NCBI RefSeq assembly: GCF_033542235.1 | Contig: NZ_JAWRCU010000006.1 | Location: forward strand, 331,782-395,781 | Length of the DNA stretch: 64,000 nt | Reading direction: 5' to 3' | From: JAWRCU01 sp033542235 | Lineage (GTDB): Bacteria; Pseudomonadota; Alphaproteobacteria; Rhizobiales; Rhizobiaceae | Part shown: one piece after another, positions 52,156 to 60,649 of the stretch | How the letters are laid out: the number at the start of each line of letters is the position of its first letter | Numbering within the stretch: the first letter of the stretch is position 1 | Notes under the pieces: generated by a model | What the model was told of the DNA's origin: nothing | Databases searched by the model: none | The model's input: only the letters and a program-made list of their open reading frames with translations | Program-made: the position numbers and the translations under genes

Positions 52156-52419
52156 ATGCTGCGTATCGAATGCCCATGCTGCGGCCCGCGCGACCATGAC
52201 GAGTTCCGCTATGGCGGCGACGCCTCCGTTGTCCGGCCGGCACATGACGATCCCGACCCGGAGGCCTGGTATCGCTATGTCTACGTCCGCAAGAACCCTG
52301 CCGGCCCGCACCGCGAATTCTGGCAGCATGTGATGGGTTGCCGGCAGTGGCTGGTCGTCGAACGCGATACGCGCAACCACGCCATCTCATCCGTCGTCCT
52401 TGCCAGGAGATCGGCATGA
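52156..52419 (+). CDS. soxD: Sarcosine oxidase delta subunit
   Basis: An 87-residue zinc-binding subunit of the heterotetramer. It opens MLRIECPCCGPRDHDEFRYG, with two cysteines of the zinc site, and has WRYVYVRKNPAGPHREFWQH-like sequence plus MGCRQWL with another ligand cysteine. It lies 12 bases after soxB and overlaps soxA by four bases (ATGA). Confidence 0.93.
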   Translation: MLRIECPCCGPRDHDEFRYGGDASVVRPAHDDPDPEAWYRYVYVRKNPAGPHREFWQHVMGCRQWLVVERDTRNHAISSVVLARRSA

Positions 52420-55364
52420 GCTCTCAGGTGAGACGGCTGGCGTCGGGCGGGCGTATCGATCGTTCGCAGCCATTCGAATTCAAGTTCGACGGCCGCTCCT
52501 TGGCTGGATATCGCGGCGACACGCTCGCCTCGGCGCTGCTCGCCAACGGCGTCACGCTTACCGGCCGCAGCTTCAAATATCATCGGCCGCGCGGCATCTT
52601 CTCAGCCGGCCCGGAGGAGCCGAACGCGCTGGTCACGGCCGGCATGGGTAGTCGTCGCGAGCCGAACCTGGCGGCCACGACACTGGAGTTGTCGGACGGC
52701 CTGGTGGCCGAAAGCCAGAACCGCTGGCCGTCGCTGGCATTCGACCTGCAGGGTGTGAACAGCCTGTTCGCGCCATTTCTGACTGCCGGTTTCTACTACA
52801 AGACCTTCATGGGCCCGACCCGGCGCGCCTGGATGTTCTACGAGCATTTCATCCGCAAGGCGGCGGGCCTCGGAAAGGCGGGTATCGAGCCGGACCCGGA
52901 TCACTACGAGGTTCGCCACGCCTTTGCCGATGTGGCGGTAGTCGGCGCCGGGCCGGCCGGATTGTCGGCAGCTTGCGCGGCGGCCAAAGCCGGCGCGCGC
53001 GTGACGCTGATCGAGCAGGATTTCCTGCTCGGTGGGCAGCTTCTCGGGGAGCGGCCCGAGAGTGCGGCAGCAGCGTGGCTGAGAGAGATCGAGGCCGAGT
53101 TGCAAGGGCTCGGGAACGTCACGACCATGACACGAACGGCCGCGTTCGGCGTCTATGACGGCAATGTGCTGGGGCTGGTCGAACGGTGCGCCGACCAGGG
53201 TGCCAATGGCGGCGCGCGGCAGGCCCTCACCATTCTTCGCAGCCGTGCCATCGTCTTTGCGGCCGGGGCGATCGAGCGGCCCTTGGTGTTCCCGAACAAC
53301 GACCGGCCCGGCGTGATGCTTGCCTCGGCGGCCCGGACGTATCTCAACCGCTTCGCAGTCCTGCCGGGACGGAAGGTCGTCGTCGCCACGACGAATGATG
53401 GCGGCTGGCGCACGGCGTTCGATCTTGCCGCCGCGGGAGCCGAGGTCGAGGTCGCGGACCTGCGCGCAGAACCGGCACCGGGGCTGCAGGCGGAAGCTGC
53501 GCGTCTCGGCATTGCGGGCCGCACGGGCACGCAGATCGCCGGTCTGAAGGGCGGCCATGCGGTCAAGGCAGCAAGGCTTACCGGGTCGGGAAAGGAAACC
53601 GAGATTGCCTGCGATCTGGTCTGCGTTTCCGGCGGCTGGTCGCCGACGGTCCACCTTACCTCGCAACTCGGCGTCAAGCCTGTCTATCGCGACGCCATCG
53701 ACGGATTCGTTCCCGGCAAGCTTCCGGCGGGCCAGTTCGGTGCCGGTTCGATGATGGGCGGCTCGGCAACGAAAGACGCTATCGAGCAAGGCCACCGCGC
53801 CGGCATCGAGGCCGCATCATACTGTGGCAAGTCGGTGGCAGTACCCGCCCCTGCCCCGCTGGATCTCGGCGAGACCGCTGCGGCGCCATTCAGGCAACCC
53901 TCTTCCTTCGGCCGCGGAAAGGCCTTCGTCGACTTCCAGATGGATGTCACCACGGCCGACATCGCACTCGCCCATCGCGAAGGCTACGAATCCGTCGAGC
54001 ATCTGAAGCGCTACACCACGCTGGGCATGGGAAGCGACCAGGGCAAGACCAGCAACTTCGCCGCTCTTTCGGCGATGGGTGCGCTCCGCAACGCGACAAT
54101 TCCAGCCACGGGCACCACGACCTTCCGCCCGCCCTATACGCCGGTCGCGATCGGGGCGCTGGCCGGCCGCGCGGTCGGCCATCACTTCAAGCCGGTTCGC
54201 CGCACGCCGATCAATGATTGGCATGTCGCGAACGGCGCCGAGATGCTGGAAGTCGGCCTATGGATGCGCCCCTTTTACTACCGCGCGTCGGGCCGCGACG
54301 TGAGCGAGGCCTATGTCGCAGAAATGCGGACCGTGCGCACGACAGCCGGATTGATGGACATCTCCACGCTCGGCAAGATCGACGTGCAGGGCCCCGACGC
54401 GGCCATCTTCCTTGACCGCGTCTATGCAAATGGCTTCGCCAAGCAGCCTGTCGGCCGTGCCCGCTACGGCGTGATGCTGCGCGACGACGGCATCGTCTTC
54501 GACGACGGAACCACGACGCGGCTCGCGGAACACCGCTTCTTCATGACCACCTCGACGGCCAAGGCCGCCGACGTGATGTCGCGCCTTGAATTCCTGCTCG
54601 ACACGGTCTGGCCGGACCTGCGCGTCGCCGTGACCTCGGTGACCGACGAATGGGCGGCGATGTCGGTCGCGGGTCCGAGGAGCAGGGAAATCCTGGCTGC
54701 GGCTTTTCCGGATCTCGATGTGTCTAATGACGCCCTGCCCCACATGGGGCTCTCGGAGAGCGAGTTCGACGGCCGGGCGCTGCGCATCATTCGCCTCAGC
54801 TACTCCGGCGAGCGCGCCTACGAGGTCTATGTCGGCGCAAGCGCTGGCGAGGCCGTCTGGCGCCGCCTCGTCGAGGCCGGCGCGCCGTTTGGCCTCAAGC
54901 CTTACGGCGTCGAGGCGCTCGGCGCGCTGCGCGTCGAAAGGGGGCACGTTGCAGGTCCCGAGATCGACGGCCGCACCACGCTCAACGACCTCGGGCTCGG
55001 CCGTATGGTTGCGAAACGCTCCGGGTATGTCGGCGAGGTGCTGAGCCGTCGTCCCGCCTTTGAAGCTCCTGACCGCCAACGTCTCGTCGGGCTCGAATGC
55101 ATCGAAGAAGGAAAGCGCCTGCGCGGCGGCGCGATCCTCTTCCAGCCGGACGAAAAGATGGAGGGCCACGGTCGCGGCCGGGTGACTTCGATCACGTTCA
55201 GTCCGGAGCTTGGCCGCTATGTAGGCCTCGCTCTTCTCGCCGGCGGTGCAGCGAGCGAAGGGAACGAGATCATCGCCGTGCATCCGATCAAGGCCGAAAC
55301 AGTACGCGCCCGCGTCGTCTCGCCGGTGTTTCTCGATCCGAAAGGAGAGCGGCTCCTTGGCTGA
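52416..55364 (+). CDS. soxA: Sarcosine oxidase alpha subunit
   Basis: A 982-residue subunit. The N-terminal region has a 2Fe-2S-like fold remnant with TLTGRSFKYHRPRGIFSAGP. An NAD-binding Rossmann motif (VVGAGPAGLSAACAAAKAGA) follows near residue 173. The C-terminal 390 residues form a GcvT-like tetrahydrofolate-binding domain (MRTVRTTAGLMDISTLGKID and onward). This domain captures the formaldehyde released on demethylation as 5,10-methylene-THF. The ATG at 52416 overlaps soxD; an upstream reading to 52338 lies inside soxD. The length is normal for the family. Confidence 0.93.
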   Translation: MSSQVRRLASGGRIDRSQPFEFKFDGRSLAGYRGDTLASALLANGVTLTGRSFKYHRPRGIFSAGPEEPNALVTAGMGSRREPNLAATTLELSDGLVAESQNRWPSLAFDLQGVNSLFAPFLTAGFYYKTFMGPTRRAWMFYEHFIRKAAGLGKAGIEPDPDHYEVRHAFADVAVVGAGPAGLSAACAAAKAGARVTLIEQDFLLGGQLLGERPESAAAAWLREIEAELQGLGNVTTMTRTAAFGVYDGNVLGLVERCADQGANGGARQALTILRSRAIVFAAGAIERPLVFPNNDRPGVMLASAARTYLNRFAVLPGRKVVVATTNDGGWRTAFDLAAAGAEVEVADLRAEPAPGLQAEAARLGIAGRTGTQIAGLKGGHAVKAARLTGSGKETEIACDLVCVSGGWSPTVHLTSQLGVKPVYRDAIDGFVPGKLPAGQFGAGSMMGGSATKDAIEQGHRAGIEAASYCGKSVAVPAPAPLDLGETAAAPFRQPSSFGRGKAFVDFQMDVTTADIALAHREGYESVEHLKRYTTLGMGSDQGKTSNFAALSAMGALRNATIPATGTTTFRPPYTPVAIGALAGRAVGHHFKPVRRTPINDWHVANGAEMLEVGLWMRPFYYRASGRDVSEAYVAEMRTVRTTAGLMDISTLGKIDVQGPDAAIFLDRVYANGFAKQPVGRARYGVMLRDDGIVFDDGTTTRLAEHRFFMTTSTAKAADVMSRLEFLLDTVWPDLRVAVTSVTDEWAAMSVAGPRSREILAAAFPDLDVSNDALPHMGLSESEFDGRALRIIRLSYSGERAYEVYVGASAGEAVWRRLVEAGAPFGLKPYGVEALGALRVERGHVAGPEIDGRTTLNDLGLGRMVAKRSGYVGEVLSRRPAFEAPDRQRLVGLECIEEGKRLRGGAILFQPDEKMEGHGRGRVTSITFSPELGRYVGLALLAGGAASEGNEIIAVHPIKAETVRARVVSPVFLDPKGERLLG

Positions 55365-55920
55365 CACGCATTGCTACCTGCCGATCGAGCCCTGCACCAT
55401 CCTTCAGGTCGAGGCATGGGACAAAACGCTGCCGGCATTCGAGGCGGAGCTGTCCCGGCAACTCGGCGCCAAGCTGCCGGCTGCTGTCGGCGAAACCGAG
55501 TCCTTGGGCGGCTGGGCAATTATCCGCGTTGCGCCGCGCCGGTTCTGGCTAGTGGCCAATGAAAAGGCCCGCCTGTCCTGTTCGATCGAGCCGGAGCTGG
55601 GGAGCCAGCTGTGGCTCAGCGAGGGCCGGCTGCGGCTCAGGCTGAGCGGTCCGCACACTTTCGACATCCTGAGGGCATGCGTGGCGATCGACTGGCAGGC
55701 CGAGGAGGCGAAGCCCGGGCGCGCCGTCCAGACCAGCTTCCATCATGTGCCGGTGGTGGTGATGCGGACGGCGGAGGATGCGTGTGATCTGCTGGTGCCG
55801 CGCAGCTTTGCGCAGAGTTTGGGGGAGTGGGTGGCGGAGGTCGCCGCGCCTTTCGTGACCGGCCAAGGTTTGATCGTAGGCGCTGCCCCTCACCTGCCTG
55901 CCGGCATCCTCTCCCCGTGA
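55357..55920 (+). CDS. soxG: Sarcosine oxidase gamma subunit
   Basis: A 187-residue subunit starting at a TTG (55357) with AAAGGAGAG eight bases upstream; it overlaps the soxA stop. The family core is recognisable: LGGWAIIRVAPRRFWLV, LWLSEGRLRLRLSGPHTFDI, DWQAEEAKPGRAVQTSFHHV and a C-terminal SFAQSLGEWVAEVA segment. The last residues, GLIVGAAPHLPAGILSP, are encoded by the left arm of the inverted repeat 55868-56064, so that element has replaced or extended the native C-terminus. It completes the BDAG heterotetramer. Confidence 0.88.
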   Translation: MADTHCYLPIEPCTILQVEAWDKTLPAFEAELSRQLGAKLPAAVGETESLGGWAIIRVAPRRFWLVANEKARLSCSIEPELGSQLWLSEGRLRLRLSGPHTFDILRACVAIDWQAEEAKPGRAVQTSFHHVPVVVMRTAEDACDLLVPRSFAQSLGEWVAEVAAPFVTGQGLIVGAAPHLPAGILSP

Positions 55921-56064
55921 ACGGGGAGAGGGACGACTGCCGCTTGTGTTTCGCCAATCGCCAACGCTGCAGAACAAGCGCCGTCATCGCGGCCGGCGTC
56001 CTTCTCCCCGTTTACGGGGAGAAGTGCCCGGCAGGGCGATGAGGGGCGGCGCCAACGATCAAAC
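55868..56064. repeat. Inverted-repeat element between soxG and the formyltransferase gene
   Basis: About 65 bases at 55868-55933 recur in inverse at 56000-56064. Matching blocks are GTTTGATCGT, GGCGC-GCCCCTCA, CCTGCCGG and CTCCCCGT-AACGGGGAGA, the last being a small hairpin in each arm. The left arm encodes the soxG C-terminus and stop; the right arm contains the stop of the convergent formyltransferase gene (56059-56061). Confidence 0.8.
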
Positions 56065-56841
56065 ATTGTCTCCTCTGGCATTGCGACGCTCGCCCCGCAT
56101 CCAAACTTTCCAGCAATAGCGCCCCAGCGCGCGCAGGTTTGGCATCTTGTAGATGGGCCCGAGTTCGTGCAGCGGCGGCTCCGGATCGGGCAGGCGACGA
56201 TGGGCGATGAAGTGCTCGACGACCCCACACAGCGCTTCATCGGCGGCTGCAAACAGGTTCTTGCGGTTCAACCCGATATAGCCGGCCGTAACCACGTCGC
56301 CGCGCGCCAGAACCTCTCCGCCGTCGAGCGTGCTGGTCAGGCGCTGCACGATGTAGCCGGATCGAGGTGCGCCCTCGACGATCTCCCAAAACCCCGGCGG
56401 CCCACCGCGGAAGGCGCGATTGTCGCCGTGATGGATCGAGATAATCCCGTGACGCGCCGCCGTCAGCATCGCACCCCGATAGATGCCGCGGCCGCCGAGC
56501 CGGATGATCAGATCGATATCCGCCGCCTTGATCCTGGCGATCTCCTCGTCGGAGAAATCCTTGAAGTGCCCTTTGAAGCGGCATGCCAGCAGCATCACCT
56601 GCCCGGGATCAAACGGAGGCTGGCGCTGGCCGGCCAACAGGCACTCCGCATTCAGGAGCAGCCTCCAGGCCGCTCGCGCCGGCAGGTCACGCAACCGGCG
56701 CCTGTAGCGATTGGTCGGGCGCTCGATGAGGAAGAGCATCTCAGCGCCGGAAGCAGCAATGGCCGAACGTGTCGATGCCCAGGAAAAGACGGCGCAGCCT
56801 TCTTCGGCCAGTATTCCGATGCGAGGCAAATCCGGATTCAT
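56059..56841 (-). CDS. Formyltransferase-domain protein
   Basis: A 260-residue protein with the GART/FMT formyltransferase fold. SIHHGDNRAFRGGPPGFWEI corresponds to the family's N-x-H-P-S/L-LP-x-(Y/F)xG motif, and RLTSTLDGGEVLARGDV to the D-x-G motif. The catalytic histidine and aspartate are present, but the usual asparagine is serine (GIISIHH). It could be a sugar-amine or small-molecule formyltransferase, or an altered enzyme. Its C-terminus ends within an inverted repeat. It is convergent with the sox operon, whose product loads one-carbon units on folate, but a functional link is only suggested by proximity. Confidence 0.7.
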   Translation of the reverse strand: MNPDLPRIGILAEEGCAVFSWASTRSAIAASGAEMLFLIERPTNRYRRRLRDLPARAAWRLLLNAECLLAGQRQPPFDPGQVMLLACRFKGHFKDFSDEEIARIKAADIDLIIRLGGRGIYRGAMLTAARHGIISIHHGDNRAFRGGPPGFWEIVEGAPRSGYIVQRLTSTLDGGEVLARGDVVTAGYIGLNRKNLFAAADEALCGVVEHFIAHRRLPDPEPPLHELGPIYKMPNLRALGRYCWKVWMRGERRNARGDNV

Positions 56842-56929
56842 GACCCGCCACGGACCAGCATCCGGGCCCCGCAGGGCCTTCTGGTTTTTGGTTGGCGCTG
56901 CGGTGATTTGCAGAACCTCTTGGCGCGCA

Positions 56930-57895
56930 TCACTCCGCCGAGCCGGTGCGGATCACGAGTAGCCGGTCTGCCCCGGATTCGGGCAGCCAGACCTCTCCCT
57001 TGCGGCCGTTGATCTGGCGGACATCGGCGTTTTCCGTGGAGTTGGGATAGGCGGTGAACTTTCCGGTCTTCGGGTCGAAGGCGTACACGGCATCGGCGCC
57101 GAAATCTGAGAGCCAGACAATGTCGCGCTCGTCGACGTAGACCGCATAGGCACGAGGAGCATCGCCGGGCAATCGCCAGCTCTTCCAGCTTCCGTCATGG
57201 GGGTCGTAAACTGAGACCTGTCCCGAGTTCCACTCGGAGATCCAGAGCCGTCCCCGACTGTCCGACCACACGCGGCGCGCTCCCTGGTCGGGGGTCGAAG
57301 GCTCGATCACGCGTGCCTCTCCGCTCTTGCGGTCGATCTTGGCGAGATAGCTGCCGGCGAGCGACACGAAGTAGATGTCTCCACCGGGAGTTGCGGTGAT
57401 CCCGTAAGGTCCGGGTCCCTTCGGGGCCTGGAAGGTCTTCACCTCGCCCTTCGCCGGGTCGAGCCTTCCGTAGATTCCGCCCTGCCCGGTAAACTAGAGA
57501 ATGCCGTCTCGGTCGAAAGCCGCGGTGTTGAGATCGGCGTCTCTGGCGTCCTGAGGGAGCGGCCAGGTCTTGATTGCCTCGCTCTTCGGATCGAAGCGCA
57601 CGATGGCGTTGAGCCCGCCATCGGTGATCCAGGCCGCACCGTCCGGACCCTGAATGACGCCGTGCGGGCTGGAGCCCTCGCCGAGCGGCACCTGGCGAAG
57701 CTTGCTCGTCGCGGGGTCGAGAATGCCCAGCGCCCCCTGCGCCTGGGCCGTGTACCAGATATGTCCGTCAGGTGCCGGCGCGACGTCATGGGGGTGCGCG
57801 CCCCGCGGCACGTCGTAGACCTGGCGCTCCGCAGCTTCGGCCGCGAAAGCGAGAAGGCAGGCGGCGATTGCGATGAGAGGCAAGAGGCGGCGCAT
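56930..57895 (-). pseudogene. Virginiamycin-B-lyase-like beta-propeller with internal amber stop
   Basis: A secreted seven-bladed propeller protein of about 320 codons interrupted once. It opens with signal peptide MRRLLPLIAIAACLLAFAAE, then blade repeats such as HIWYTAQAQGALGILDPATS and AAWITDGGLNAIVRFDPKS. At 57494-57496 the codon is TAG after FDRDGIL. The same frame then continues FTGQGGIYGRLDPAKGEVKT through to RLLVIRTGSAE at 56930. Every comparable blade has W at this place (HIWYT, AAWIT), so TGG has become TAG. The family includes streptogramin B lyases and many lipid-hydrolase-free periplasmic propellers of unknown role. Either a null allele or a base-call error. Confidence 0.82.
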
Positions 57896-58066
57896 GAGGG
57901 ATCTCCATGCTGCGCCATCTAGATAGGGCGGGACGAGTTGGAGTGGAGTCGTTCGTCCTGCTCCAGCGCTTCGCCTTTCCTCGTGAATTGAACGATCTGG
58001 TAGTCAATCAGTTCGTCGAGGCTCTCGATAGCGGACTGGTGCTAGGAGCACCGTCGTATCATCGGT

Positions 58067-58405
58067 TCAAGCCAGGAAATCCGCTCTCTTCGGCGTGAAC
58101 GTGTCGACCAGCCGGCCGGCCTCCAGCGCCTTCACGCCGTGGACCAGGTTGGACGGCACGATGAAGGCGCCGCCGGCAGCTATCGTCTGAACCCTGCCGT
58201 CGATCGTCACCTCGAACAGGCCCTCGAGCACATAGCTCGCCTGTACATGCGGGTGCGAATGCAGGGCACCGACTGCGCCTTTTTCGAAGGCGAATTCGAC
58301 CATCATCAGCTCGCCGGTGTGGAGCACGACGCGGCGACGGTTGCCGTCAGGGGTCGTCGTCCATTCGCCCTCACCGGCAAGTGCGAAAAGCTTCGTTTCA
58401 GTCAT
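58067..58405 (-). CDS. KdgF-like cupin protein
   Basis: A 112-residue single-domain cupin. The metal-binding motif HSHPHVQASYVLEGLFEVTI has the first two histidines and a Gln, and the second box FIVPSNLVHGV has the third histidine. KdgF cupins speed the linearisation of unsaturated uronates from pectin or alginate to 4,5-keto acids. It follows the KduD-like gene by nine bases, which strongly supports this role. The preceding 170 bases (57896-58066) hold nothing I can support. Confidence 0.83.
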   Translation of the reverse strand: MTETKLFALAGEGEWTTTPDGNRRRVVLHTGELMMVEFAFEKGAVGALHSHPHVQASYVLEGLFEVTIDGRVQTIAAGGAFIVPSNLVHGVKALEAGRLVDTFTPKRADFLA

Positions 58406-58414
58406 CTCGGTTCC

Positions 58415-59185
58415 TCATCTTGCGAGCCAGCCGCCATCCACGGGAATAGTCGCGCCATGCATGTAGCGGGAGGCAGGCGCGAGCAGGAAGACGGCGGCAT
58501 CGCCAATGTCGCCCGGCTCACCCCAGCGGCCGGCGGGGATGCGGGAGAGGATGGAGGCGCTGCGCTCCTCGTCTTGTCGTAGCGCGGTAGTGTTGTTGGT
58601 GACGATGTAGCCCGGCGCAATCGCGTTGACGTTGATGCCCTTCGCCGCCCACTCGCAGGCAAGCAGGCGTGTGAGGCCGAGCACGCCGTGCTTCGAGGCG
58701 GTGTAGGAGGCGACCCGGATTCCACCCTGGAAGCTCAGCACCGAGGCGATGTTGACGATCCGGCAAGGCCGGCCGGCAGCGACCACGTGCCGCGCGAAGG
58801 CCTGGCTGAGAAAGAAGGTGGTCTTGAGATTGAGGTCCACCACCTCATCCCAGTCGGTCTCGGGGAAATCGACGGCATCGGCGCGACGGATGATGCCGGC
58901 ATTGTTGACGAGGCCGTCGATCGGCCCGCCGGATATCCAGGCCGCGTCCAGCATCTCCTGCGCCGCCTTGTGATCGGCGAGGTCGCACATCACTGGACTG
59001 AACGCAGCGCCGCCAGCGGCGGCCTCGACCTGATTCGCCGTCTCGTCCATAGAAGAGCGGCCTACCGCGACGATCGCAGCACCGGCGCGCGCAGCGGCAA
59101 CTGCAATTCCCTGGCCGATGCCTGTGTTGGCGCCGGTAACCAGAATGCGCTTGCCCGCAAGGCTGAATGCGGAAAGATCGCTCAA
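58415..59185 (-). CDS. kduD: 2-deoxy-D-gluconate 3-dehydrogenase / KduD-type SDR
   Basis: A 256-residue SDR. TGANTGIGQGIAVAAARAGA, NNAGIIRRADAVDF, a Ser in NIASVLSFQGGIRV, YTASKHG and the C-terminal YMHGATIPVDGGWLAR match KduD proteins (FQGGIRVPSYTASK and HGxxxPVDGGWLAR are their hallmarks). KduD reduces 2,5-diketo-3-deoxygluconate to KDG in pectin catabolism. With the KdgF-like cupin downstream it forms a two-gene uronate unit. No pectinase, KduI or KDG kinase is present here. Confidence 0.87.
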   Translation of the reverse strand: MSDLSAFSLAGKRILVTGANTGIGQGIAVAAARAGAAIVAVGRSSMDETANQVEAAAGGAAFSPVMCDLADHKAAQEMLDAAWISGGPIDGLVNNAGIIRRADAVDFPETDWDEVVDLNLKTTFFLSQAFARHVVAAGRPCRIVNIASVLSFQGGIRVASYTASKHGVLGLTRLLACEWAAKGINVNAIAPGYIVTNNTTALRQDEERSASILSRIPAGRWGEPGDIGDAAVFLLAPASRYMHGATIPVDGGWLAR

Positions 59186-59207
59186 AGCAGCTGCTCCATG
59201 GCGAAAG

Positions 59208-59268
59208 GTTCACGCCGATATAGTCGACATTCCATGCAGATGCGATCTTGACTATCTGGGCGTGCAAC
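59208..59268. promoter_or_regulatory. Imperfect inverted repeat in the kduD/alditol-oxidase gap
   Basis: GTTCACGCCGATATAGTCGA (59208-59227) is mirrored by TTGACTATCTGGGCGTGCAA (59248-59267) with about three mismatches and one gap. The arms are 20 bases long and about 40 bases apart centre to centre. It could be a two-site operator for both promoters; no regulator gene is adjacent. Confidence 0.5.
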
Positions 59269-59348
59269 GACTGGAGTGCACGGCGACTTTGCCAGCGCTT
59301 CGACTTGCAAAGTCTTCCAACGCGGCTGCGTCCGCTGAGAGACCGTAG

Positions 59349-60641
59349 ATGTCAGACGTGAGCACATATTCCCCAGCAAAAGCGACAAGCCCGCGCACCA
59401 ATTGGGCGGGAAACCTCATCTACGGTGCCGAGCGCTTTCTGGTGCCAAGCACGGTCGAGGAAGCGCAACTGGCAGTGAGGACCGCGGACAAGGTGCGCGT
59501 CGTCGGCTCGCGCCATTGCTTCAACGACATCGCCGACACGACGGGTGTCCAGCTTTCGCTGGAACGACTCAATCGCGTGCTCTTCCTGGACAGGACGAGG
59601 CGCCAGGTGACCGTCGAGGGCGGCATCCGCTACGGCGAGATAGGGCCAAATCTGCACGAACATGGATATGCGCTTCACAATACCGCCTCCCTGCCGCACA
59701 TCTCGATCGCCGGCGCCTGCGCGACCGCAACGCATGGTTCGGGAGCGCAGGGCAACCTTGCCGTCGCGGTCGCGGCAATAGAGTTCATCGACGGCAAGGG
59801 CGACCTCGTCAGGCTGTCACGTGAGCCGGACGGCGACAGTTTCGCCGGCGCGGTGGTCAATCTCGGGGCGCTCGGCGTCGTGACCAGGCTGACGCTCGAC
59901 CTGCAGCCAACCTTCCATATCCGCCAGGATGTCTTTTGCGGGTTGCCGTGGGCGGCGCTGGAAAACCGTTTCGACGAGATCATGTCGAGCGGCTACAGCG
60001 TCAGCGTGTTCACGGCTTGGCAGGCCGACGCGGTCGAGCAGGTTTGGACCAAGAGCGCCGTGGCGCCGGACGGGACGTTCGCGGCCAGGGATTCTCTTTT
60101 CGGCGCGCAGCCGGCGACTGTGAAGCTGCATCCAATCGCTGGACTGGATGCGGTCAATTGTACGGAGCAGATGGGGATTGTCGGCCCGGCTTATGATCGG
60201 CTTCCGCATTTCCGGATGGGATTCACTCCGGCAAGCGGCGACGAGCTCCAGGTCGAGTATTTCGTGCCGAGGGAAAATGCCGTCGCAGCGATCCGGACGC
60301 TGAAAAAGCATGGCGATTGGCTCGCGCCTCTGCTGCTCATGAGTGAAATACGGACGATCGCGGCCGACGATCTATGGATGAGCCCCTGCTATCAGGCGCC
60401 ATGCGTGGCATTCCATTTCTCCTTCAAGCAGGATTGGCCGGCGCTGAAGGTGCTATTGCCGGCTCTTGAAGAGGCGCTTGCACCACTTCAACCACGCCCG
60501 CACTGGGGAAAGATGTTCACGATGGCGCCGGAGAAAATACGGGCTCACTATCCGAGACTGGCGGATTTTCGAAGGCTGCTCCAAAAGCACGATCCGCAGG
60601 GCAAATTCCGCAACGCGTTTGTCGAGCGCAACATTTTCTGA
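59349..60641 (+). CDS. Alditol oxidase (xylitol/sorbitol oxidase family)
   Basis: A 430-residue flavoenzyme of the vanillyl-alcohol-oxidase fold. The motif VVGSRHCFNDIADTTGV holds the His expected to carry covalent FAD; ASLPHISIAGACATATHGSG and NLGALGVVTRLTLDLQP follow. The C-terminal ARLxx-like PHWGKMFTMAPEKIRAHYPR is strongly reminiscent of AldO/XyoA. Those enzymes oxidise the terminal hydroxyl of xylitol or sorbitol with O2 to give an aldose and H2O2. It stands opposite kduD and is followed by ybaK with an 8-base gap. Substrate preference is unknown. Confidence 0.9.
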   Translation: MSDVSTYSPAKATSPRTNWAGNLIYGAERFLVPSTVEEAQLAVRTADKVRVVGSRHCFNDIADTTGVQLSLERLNRVLFLDRTRRQVTVEGGIRYGEIGPNLHEHGYALHNTASLPHISIAGACATATHGSGAQGNLAVAVAAIEFIDGKGDLVRLSREPDGDSFAGAVVNLGALGVVTRLTLDLQPTFHIRQDVFCGLPWAALENRFDEIMSSGYSVSVFTAWQADAVEQVWTKSAVAPDGTFAARDSLFGAQPATVKLHPIAGLDAVNCTEQMGIVGPAYDRLPHFRMGFTPASGDELQVEYFVPRENAVAAIRTLKKHGDWLAPLLLMSEIRTIAADDLWMSPCYQAPCVAFHFSFKQDWPALKVLLPALEEALAPLQPRPHWGKMFTMAPEKIRAHYPRLADFRRLLQKHDPQGKFRNAFVERNIF

Positions 60642-60649
60642 GGGCATCG

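Noticed and set aside
57907..58098. 63-residue plus-strand frame with VNQFVEALDSGLVLGAP
   Set aside because: No ribosome site and no recognised family; it could be an old remnant but evidence is too thin.
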